From a bacterium (GTDB lineage: Bacteria; UBP4; UBA4092; JAOAEQ01): a stretch of DNA of 12,603 nt. The position numbers were made by a program, and so were the translations under genes. A model generated the notes under the pieces. It searched no databases, was not told the DNA's origin, and was given only the letters and a program-made list of their open reading frames with translations. Shown one piece after another: positions 7,341 to 12,603 of this stretch (its first letter is position 1; every line of letters begins with the position of its first letter). The stretch covers positions 1 through 12,603 of the forward strand of contig JAOAEQ010000039.1 in the NCBI GenBank assembly GCA_026416715.1. The letters are read 5' to 3'.

Positions 7341-7397
7341 GTCAACGTATTCTTTTTTTCATAATTTATTTGTTAACATACGGATTGGAGTAATTCA

Positions 7398-8414
7398 ATG
7401 TCAGAGCTTCGCTGGAATCCAGTTTTGCAAGAATGGGTTGTAACCGCTACGCATCGAATGGAACGGCCGCAGATGCCAAATGATTGGTGTCCATTCTGTC
7501 CGGGCTCGGGACGGGTACCGGATACCTACGATGTCTATATCTATCCAAACGATTTTCCGACATTTTCGGTACCACCGCCGGAAATGGATGTTGAAAGTAC
7601 CGAGTTATATAAAGTTGCACCTGCAATTGGTGTCTGCGATGTGGTTCTTTATACGCCGGAACATGATACTACATTAACCGCATTGCCAGTTGAGCATATC
7701 ATCAAACTCGTTCGATTATGGAAACATCGGTTCTGCGAACTTGCTGCGCGCCCAGAGATTCATTATGTATTCGAATTCGAAAATAAAGGGGAAGTGATTG
7801 GCGTGACTATGCCGCATCCGCATGGCCAGATTTATGCGTTCAATTATATTCCACCGAAAATCGAAAAAGAACTGCATTCTGCGCAGGAACATTATGCGAA
7901 AACCGGCCGCTGTCTTTTCTGCGATATTATTAACGAGGAGAAAAAGGATAGACGGCGGATTATTTTCCAAAACAATAATTTTTTCGCAGTGATACCATTT
8001 TATGCCCGCTGGCCGTATGAATTGCATATTTTTAGTCAGCAGCATCTCGGAACCATCGCTCAGTTCGGAGAGCCGGAGATAACCGACTTGGCAAATATAC
8101 TCAAGATTATCTTACAGAAATATGATAATTTATTCGGATTCTCATTTCCCTATATGATGGTTCTCCACCAGAGTCCAACAGATCGGGAACCGCTGAAACA
8201 AGAATGCCAACAGATTTTAAACGGAACACTAGAAAAATCGAGCGGGCTAGAATATCCACAATATCATTTTCATATTGAGTTTTATCCGCCGTATCGGAGT
8301 GCAACCAAATTGAAATATTTAGCGGGGTGTGAATCCGGTGCAGGAACTTTTATCAATGATAGTTCTGCGGAGGAGAAAGCTGCAGAATTGCGTAATACTG
8401 AACCTAAAAGTTGA
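7398..8414 (+). CDS. galT: Galactose-1-phosphate uridylyltransferase
   Basis: Leloir-pathway enzyme that swaps galactose-1-phosphate with UDP-glucose to give UDP-galactose and glucose-1-phosphate through a uridylyl-histidine intermediate. It has 338 residues, typical for the shorter bacterial and archaeal forms. Seen: CPFCPG (Cys31 and Cys34, equivalent to the zinc ligands of the E. coli enzyme) and the active-site MPHPHGQI, with His142 as predicted nucleophile and His140 as predicted third metal ligand. A second CxxC (Cys172, Cys175) starts the C-terminal half, followed by PFYARWPYELHI and, near the end, YHFHIEFYPPYR. The ATG is preceded by TTGGAG with 7 bases of spacing. It is followed by galK on the same strand after 91 bases. 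There is no galE in the window, so UDP-galactose 4-epimerase must be encoded elsewhere if the pathway is complete. Confidence 0.97.
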   Translation: MSELRWNPVLQEWVVTATHRMERPQMPNDWCPFCPGSGRVPDTYDVYIYPNDFPTFSVPPPEMDVESTELYKVAPAIGVCDVVLYTPEHDTTLTALPVEHIIKLVRLWKHRFCELAARPEIHYVFEFENKGEVIGVTMPHPHGQIYAFNYIPPKIEKELHSAQEHYAKTGRCLFCDIINEEKKDRRRIIFQNNNFFAVIPFYARWPYELHIFSQQHLGTIAQFGEPEITDLANILKIILQKYDNLFGFSFPYMMVLHQSPTDREPLKQECQQILNGTLEKSSGLEYPQYHFHIEFYPPYRSATKLKYLAGCESGAGTFINDSSAEEKAAELRNTEPKS

Positions 8415-8466
8415 TAAACGACCGCAAGAGATAACGTTCAATTCCAACTATTCACTTCAAACTCGG

Positions 8467-8495
8467 TTGACAAACGGTTTGCATTTGAATATTGG
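8467..8495 (+). promoter_or_regulatory. Possible internal promoter before galK
   Basis: A perfect TTGACA (8467-8472) is followed after 17 bases by TATTGG (8490-8495), a poor -10 with three of six matches. It would start transcription near 8502, almost at the TTG start of galK, and so would give a nearly leaderless mRNA. This is weak; galK may simply be transcribed with galT. Confidence 0.22.
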
Positions 8496-8505
8496 ATATT
8501 GAACA

Positions 8506-9687
8506 TTGACGATTACATTGCATTTATCTACGCTTACTTCACAATTTAAAGTTCAGTTCGGTAGTCTTGATAACCTAATTTGTATTCGTTCACCAGGTCG
8601 GGTTAATCTGATTGGGGAACATACAGATTATAATGACGGGTTCGTCCTCCCGATAGCTATCGATCGTGCTATATATATCCTCGCTCAACCACGGTCAGAT
8701 AATAAGGTTAACCTTTATTCAATGAATTACCTTGAATCAGCAGAATTTACGCTTGAAACAATTTCGCCAACCTCACCGGCGTCGTGGGTGAATTATCCGA
8801 AAGGAGTTTTATCGCTGTTATTCGCGCGCAGGCTGGTTAATCACGGGTTCAACGCGTTGATTTATGGCGATATTCCGGTTGGTGCTGGATTAAGTTCATC
8901 CGCTGCGCTTGAACTAGCGATAGCATATACTGTTCAGGAGTTATCAGGTTGCACTTTAGCTCCACTCGATATGATCAAATTATGTCAGCAAGCAGAAAAT
9001 GAATTTGTCGGGGTGCAGTGTGGGATTATGGATCAGTTTATTATTCGACTCGCGAAAGAACATACTGCATTATTTATTGATTGCAGGACATTGCACTATG
9101 AATATATTCCCATCCCAAATAATAACATCAGGGTGGTGATTTGTGATAGTGGAGTTAAACGCGGATTGATTAATTCGGAATATAATCTGCGTCAGGAGCA
9201 GTGTAAACAAGGAGTATCGTTATTGAAATCATATTTTCCGAACATACTCGCATTACGCGATGTTTGCTGGACAGATTTTATCAACGTTCAAAATAATCTA
9301 CCGGAATTGGTTCGTAAAAGAGCGCGACATGTTATTTCTGAAAACCAACGAGTTCTAGATGCAGTTAAGGTATTACAGGAAAATAATATCCCCGCGTTTG
9401 GTCAGCTGATGAACGAATCGCATAAAAGTTTAAAACACGATTATGAGGTTAGCTGCCCGGAACTCGATATACTGGTTTCGTTAGCGCAACAGTTTGACGG
9501 ATGTTTCGGGTCAAGAATGACTGGAGCAGGATTTGGCGGATGCACGGTAAGTATCGTTCATTCAGAAGTGGTTGAGCGGTTTATCGACTATATTCAAGCT
9601 GAATATCAAAAAGCAACGAAAATTAAACCGGAAATCTATCTAACTTCCGCAAGTTCAGGCGTTTCCCGACTGTTTCTTGAAATTTAA
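8506..9687 (+). CDS. galK: Galactokinase
   Basis: GHMP-family kinase that phosphorylates galactose to galactose-1-phosphate, the substrate of GalT just upstream. It has 393 residues, the usual size. Seen: the galactokinase signature SPGRVNLIGEHTDYNDG (29-45, catalytic Arg32), the ATP-binding loop PVGAGLSSSAALELA (124-138), CGIMDQF with the predicted catalytic base Asp176, and GSRMTGAGFGGC (335-346). The start is unusual: an in-frame TGA lies at 8500-8502 and there is no in-frame ATG before the signature, so translation must begin at a non-ATG codon. TTG at 8506 is the best choice, with a weak GGA about 9 bases before it; TTG at 8518 is the alternative. The catalytic residues are all present, so the gene looks functional. 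Confidence 0.96.
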   Translation: MTITLHLSTLTSQFKVQFGSLDNLICIRSPGRVNLIGEHTDYNDGFVLPIAIDRAIYILAQPRSDNKVNLYSMNYLESAEFTLETISPTSPASWVNYPKGVLSLLFARRLVNHGFNALIYGDIPVGAGLSSSAALELAIAYTVQELSGCTLAPLDMIKLCQQAENEFVGVQCGIMDQFIIRLAKEHTALFIDCRTLHYEYIPIPNNNIRVVICDSGVKRGLINSEYNLRQEQCKQGVSLLKSYFPNILALRDVCWTDFINVQNNLPELVRKRARHVISENQRVLDAVKVLQENNIPAFGQLMNESHKSLKHDYEVSCPELDILVSLAQQFDGCFGSRMTGAGFGGCTVSIVHSEVVERFIDYIQAEYQKATKIKPEIYLTSASSGVSRLFLEI

Positions 9688-9750
9688 TCGGTTTATAGAA
9701 GGTTGATTATATTGAAGATAAACTAAATACGGAAAAAAGTGATAATTCAT

Positions 9751-9780
9751 TTGACAAATGAGTAATTAGTATAGTATAAT
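9751..9780 (+). promoter_or_regulatory. Consensus sigma70-type promoter for the csp leader
   Basis: TTGACA (9751-9756) and TATAAT (9775-9780), both perfect, are separated by 18 bases. The predicted start is near 9787, giving a leader of about 130 bases before the csp start codon. Confidence 0.85.
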
Positions 9781-9801
9781 ATTTATGGTTCAAAACAGGG
9801 T

Positions 9802-9890
9802 AAAAGCAGATTCAAACGGGTAGAAAACATATTAAGTTTCATCAGTTTGTATCAGCTATTCTAACTGTTTGAATCTGCTTTTTTTATTTT
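9802..9890 (+). terminator. Intrinsic terminator inside the csp leader: candidate attenuator or small-RNA terminator
   Basis: AAAAGCAGATTCAAAC (9802-9817) and GTTTGAATCTGCTTTT (9867-9882) are perfectly complementary over 16 bases; a G-U and a G-C pair extend this to 18. After one mismatch, TAGAA (9821-9825) pairs with TTCTA (9859-9863). A run of seven T follows (9879-9885), then ATTTT. It lies downstream of a consensus promoter and ends about 10-15 bases before the csp ribosome site. GATTCAAAC (9809-9817) can alternatively pair with GTTTGTATC (9845-9853), 8 of 9, which would break the terminator stem. Premature termination would release an RNA of about 100 bases. Confidence 0.85.
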
Positions 9891-9919
9891 CAAATAGAAA
9901 GGAGGGGATATTTTTTAGT

Positions 9920-10129
9920 ATGGCAGATCGCGTTAAGGGTAAAGTGAAATGGTTCAATGACCGTAAAGGTTTTGGGTTCATTTCGCAGGATAACGGAGAT
10001 GATGTTTTTGTGCATTACTCCGCCATAAGTATGGACGGATTCAAAAGTATCGCAGAAGGCGATGCGGTTGAATTCGAAGTGGTCAAAGGACCGAAAGGTT
10101 TATCCGCCGCTAATGTAAAAAAAATCTAG
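9920..10129 (+). CDS. csp: Cold-shock protein, CspA family
   Basis: Small single-stranded nucleic-acid binding protein with one OB-fold cold-shock domain; members act as RNA chaperones in the cytoplasm. It has 69 residues, the standard length. RNP1 is KGFGFI (16-21) and RNP2 is VFVHY (29-33), with the usual VKWFND lead-in and the end LSAANVKKI. The ATG at 9920 matches the family N-terminus; the frame is open further upstream, but that region is leader RNA. The Shine-Dalgarno AAAGGAGGGG (9898-9907) is strong but about 12-14 bases from the ATG, longer than usual. The gene has its own consensus promoter and a leader containing a terminator, so expression probably depends on read-through or refolding. 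Another terminator ends the transcript. Whether it is cold-induced cannot be told from sequence. Confidence 0.97.
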   Translation: MADRVKGKVKWFNDRKGFGFISQDNGDDVFVHYSAISMDGFKSIAEGDAVEFEVVKGPKGLSAANVKKI

Positions 10130-10199
10130 CTTCGCTTTCAGCAAGGTAGTTGTTGTAAAACAGCGGATATAGCAAGCAGTATAAGTTTTGTTTCAGGTT

Positions 10200-10267
10200 A
10201 GCCCTTTTGTAGTAACAAGTAAAGTAGTATCTACACTCCTTTCTCGTAACACCAGAAGGGCTTTTTT
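10200..10267 (+). terminator. Intrinsic terminator after csp
   Basis: AGCCCTTTTG (10200-10209) pairs with CAGAAGGGCT (10253-10262), 10 base pairs including one G-U, followed by a run of six T. The loop is long (43 bases) and contains a small GTAG/CTAC hairpin. It leaves a 3' untranslated stretch of about 130 bases after the csp stop. On the - strand no U-tract follows the stem, so it probably does not serve the convergent glycosyltransferase gene. Confidence 0.75.
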
Positions 10268-10291
10268 CTTTCGTTAAGAGAAGCCGACTCA

Positions 10292-11521
10292 TCAGTCCCC
10301 TTTCCGATGTAAAACCTCATGATATACTTCCATTAATTGCTGATAATGTTTTTCCGGAGTTAATTCTGTTTCAACCAACTGCCGTGCTTGTTTCCCCATT
10401 TCAACCAGTTTATTTTTGTTGGTAACCGCTCGGATGAGTTGCTGGCGTAAATCCTGGCTATTTCCCGGTTGGAATAAGTAGCCGGTCTGTCCATCAACAA
10501 CCAATTCCGGAATGCCACCGATATTTGCGCCAATAACCGGTTTCCCGAGTGCAAACGATTCGATAATCGTTCGCGGGTTATTCTCATACCACTCTGACGG
10601 AATAACTACCGCGAGTGCATGACGAATTTCATCCTGCAACTCTCTCCCGCGCTTATATCCGAGGAAAACTACATTCTTTATCTGTTCCTGTTCAACCTTT
10701 TGTTCTAATCGTTCCTGTTGTGGTCCTTCACCGATAATTTTAAGCGTACAATCTAATTCTTTAACCGCATCAAGCAGCGTTAATACTCCCTTCTCTTCGG
10801 ATAGCCGGCCAAAGTAAACCAACGTATTATCTTTCGGTTGATATTCCGGTGTATATTCCGCAGCATCTATAAAATTCGGTAGATATACTATTCTTCCCTT
10901 AAATCCCATTTCGTGCGTTTTATTAAGCAGAAATCTACTGGGTGAAATAAAAACATCTACCTGTTCATAAATATGCAGAATGGAATGATGAAGATACATT
11001 TCCACCATAGTGAGAATACTTTTTATTCGGGAGTTCTTAACACAGCGATGCAATACTACTTTATAATACTTTCCGTTCTTGCAATCATCGCATACCTGCT
11101 GATCCCGATATAAAACATATATTGGACAGGTGAGTTTATAATCATGCAACGTCATGATGATAGGAATATTATTCTTTTTCAAACTATCTATAATCGACGG
11201 GGAGATTTGATGATAAATATTATGGAGATGCGCTAAATCCGGTTTTTCTTTATCGATTAGCATCTGGATTTTCTTTTTCGCTTCTAAGGAATAGAGAATT
11301 CTCCCTGCGGTTTTAAATTGCTGGAATATTCCACCTGATTGTTTAAAATTAATATTTGAAACGAAATATTCTGATTCGGATGATGGTTGATTTTCCGGAG
11401 CAACCATAGAAAAAAAACGAACCGTATGTCCATTTTTTTTCATAAGCTCCGCAGTTTCAAAAAAGACTTTTTCTGAGCCGCCTTTGGGATAGAAAAATTT
11501 GTTGACTAATAGGATTCTCAT
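10292..11521 (-). CDS. Glycosyltransferase family 4 (GT-B fold)
   Basis: Retaining glycosyltransferase that moves a sugar from a nucleotide-sugar to a glycan or lipid-linked acceptor, probably at the cytoplasmic membrane face. It has 409 residues. The N-terminal Rossmann domain starts MRILLVNKFFYPKGGSEK, and LHDYKLTCP lies near 125-133. Four cysteines (132, 144, 147, 160), including CDDCKNG, form the cysteine-rich insert seen in some polysaccharide-cluster GT4 enzymes. The C-terminal donor domain has VYFGRLSEEKG (235-245), KIIGEGP (261-267), the E-x7-E motif (Glu313 and Glu321) and GGIPELVVDGQTGYLF. Its ATG overlaps the stop of the upstream gene (ATGA, 11518-11521), so the pair is translationally coupled. 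The sugar and acceptor cannot be deduced. No signal peptide or membrane span is visible. Confidence 0.92.
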   Translation of the reverse strand: MRILLVNKFFYPKGGSEKVFFETAELMKKNGHTVRFFSMVAPENQPSSESEYFVSNINFKQSGGIFQQFKTAGRILYSLEAKKKIQMLIDKEKPDLAHLHNIYHQISPSIIDSLKKNNIPIIMTLHDYKLTCPIYVLYRDQQVCDDCKNGKYYKVVLHRCVKNSRIKSILTMVEMYLHHSILHIYEQVDVFISPSRFLLNKTHEMGFKGRIVYLPNFIDAAEYTPEYQPKDNTLVYFGRLSEEKGVLTLLDAVKELDCTLKIIGEGPQQERLEQKVEQEQIKNVVFLGYKRGRELQDEIRHALAVVIPSEWYENNPRTIIESFALGKPVIGANIGGIPELVVDGQTGYLFQPGNSQDLRQQLIRAVTNKNKLVEMGKQARQLVETELTPEKHYQQLMEVYHEVLHRKGD

Positions 11522-12603
11522 CGACGAAGTTGCGTCCTATACTTTAACAAAACCATTTGATAATCATCTCGAATAATATCATTATGCCATAATTCTATCC
11601 AAGACGCATTTAAACTTACAGCGGTAGCTAACAGCTTTTCTAAGAAATCCGCTGACGGTGTATTGAGCTCGCATTGTAATCCAAATGGAACATTAAACGA
11701 GGTAAGTAGTTTTACTAAAGGATGTGAAACAACTGTAGATGGATTAAATTTACCGAACCATAATCCCATTGGTAAAACCAATCCTCCTTTTGCCTGGGCA
11801 GTTTTGATCGCACAATTTACTATAGCACTTGACTCTACATAACTTCTTTTACTTTTCTCTAATGCAGATACCCCAAACCAGTCTGTGAACGCTAACCCGA
11901 GTGGGGTATTGGGAAAAGCATCAAGAAAAATATCAACACATCGTTTCCAATATTCGATGAACAATTGGGAGGCGTTTTCATCCCAAGATAAAGTGCTAAA
12001 CTCGGAATAATTATCTTGTGCCCACATTATTTCTAATCCGTTTCCAGTCGGTCCTCCGGTGATAGCGATATACGCAATGCGGTTTTTATTTGGATGTTGA
12101 TTTAGATATTGGGCGTAGGCCTTAATAGTTTTAGACCAAATTGCTAGCATCCCGTTGTTAAGTTCACGCCTCCCATTCTTCTCTATCCAAGGTAAATAGG
12201 TTTTGACTTTTTTTCGGTCTCTAGTTGGGCTAGTATATTCAAACGAAGTTACATTCGCTGCTTGATATGCCCAGTCCGGTGCATGGGTTCCTGCAAGAAT
12301 ATGATACCCCAACTTTTTATTTGATTGAGCTGCTTCATTTAACATCCGATCAAGCCCAATCCAAGTATATTTCCCGGATTCTTTTTCGACTGTCTTCCAA
12401 GTGGTATAATTGGAGATACCATCAATTGCTTCATAGGAAAATAGATTAATCCGTTTTCCATTTTTTACTACCCAATTTGCGGTATTAGTTACACAAAACA
12501 GACCTTGGGGCGGAGTTGGTTTACTAACCGAAATTGGTGATTCGGGGCTCCGTTGATTGCGTTTAATGTTTCTTAACACATTAGGATCAAGTTGCGCTAA
12601 TAC
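11518..12603 (-). CDS. TIM-barrel glycoside-hydrolase-like protein, 5'-truncated by window edge
   Basis: The frame stays open to the right edge (last visible codons read VLAQLDPN before the GTG at 12579), so the N-terminus is probably outside; the GTG is a possible but unconvincing start. Counted from that GTG there are 353 residues. The layout suggests a (beta/alpha)8 glycosidase: an early region with YTWIGLDRMLNEAAQSNKKLGYHIL (broken here as 71-95) typical of barrel strands 1-2, THAPDW (98-103), ITGGPTGNGLEIMW (173-186) with Glu183 as candidate acid/base, and FGLQCEL (299-305) with Glu304 as candidate nucleophile. WIELWHNDI (327-335) could be strand 8. The Pro/Ser-rich start (about 11-24) looks like a linker after an unseen signal or membrane segment. 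It overlaps the glycosyltransferase gene by four bases. I cannot assign a GH family or substrate; a catalytically inactive relative is possible. Confidence 0.6.
   Translation of the reverse strand, partial: VLAQLDPNVLRNIKRNQRSPESPISVSKPTPPQGLFCVTNTANWVVKNGKRINLFSYEAIDGISNYTTWKTVEKESGKYTWIGLDRMLNEAAQSNKKLGYHILAGTHAPDWAYQAANVTSFEYTSPTRDRKKVKTYLPWIEKNGRRELNNGMLAIWSKTIKAYAQYLNQHPNKNRIAYIAITGGPTGNGLEIMWAQDNYSEFSTLSWDENASQLFIEYWKRCVDIFLDAFPNTPLGLAFTDWFGVSALEKSKRSYVESSAIVNCAIKTAQAKGGLVLPMGLWFGKFNPSTVVSHPLVKLLTSFNVPFGLQCELNTPSADFLEKLLATAVSLNASWIELWHNDIIRDDYQMVLLKYRTQLRR

Noticed and set aside
4339-7397. Insertion sequence or prophage remains flanking the restriction-modification genes
   Set aside because: I looked for transposase or integrase fragments, terminal inverted repeats and target duplications and saw none.
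9785-9796. GGTTCAAAAC resembling a tRNA T-loop at the start of the csp leader
   Set aside because: No acceptor or anticodon stems can be built around it; the flanking sequence forms the terminator stem instead.
10110-10292. 60-codon open frame on the - strand overlapping the csp 3' end and terminator
   Set aside because: Runs through the csp terminator, has no ribosome site and encodes nothing recognisable.

Overview
The window is bacterial DNA: purine-rich Shine-Dalgarno sites, intrinsic terminators and sigma70-like promoters are all visible. The chromosomal genes are moderately AT-rich, while the two genes at 4445-7124 are clearly AT-richer. DnaK carries the roughly 23-residue N-terminal-quadrant insert typical of diderm (Gram-negative) bacteria. 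No gene here lets me name a phylum, so I treat it as an unidentified, probably diderm, bacterium. Both ends of the window cut through genes.

Layout. 1-1322 (+) is the 3' part of nnr, a bifunctional NAD(P)HX repair enzyme. A 390-base AT-rich gap follows. 1716-4338 (+) holds two heat-shock genes, an Hsp20 small heat-shock protein and dnaK. Between them lie an extrachromosomal-looking GC-rich hairpin segment and a strong inverted repeat in the dnaK leader. A strong terminator closes dnaK. 4445-7124 (-) is a two-gene AT-rich island: a DNA methyltransferase with an N-terminal helix-turn-helix, overlapping by 14 bases a DpnII-like restriction endonuclease. A promoter with an overlapping palindrome precedes it. 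7398-9687 (+) is the Leloir pair galT-galK. 9751-10267 (+) is a cold-shock protein gene with a consensus promoter, a long leader containing a complete intrinsic terminator, and a downstream terminator. 10292-12603 (-) is a two-gene unit, a TIM-barrel glycosidase-like protein (5'-truncated by the window edge) followed by a family 4 glycosyltransferase, coupled by an ATGA overlap.

How they fit together. Hsp20 and DnaK hold and refold proteins; neither grpE nor dnaJ is beside them. GalK phosphorylates galactose and GalT exchanges it onto UDP; no galE is present. The glycosyltransferase/glycosidase pair looks like part of a surface-polysaccharide or glycan locus that continues to the right. The restriction-modification pair is the accessory element and the least ordinary part of the window. 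Its methyltransferase is not Dam-like although its nuclease resembles the GATC-cutting DpnII/MboI family. The other notable feature is the terminator placed between the csp promoter and the csp start codon, which has a visible alternative pairing and could work as an attenuator or yield a short RNA.
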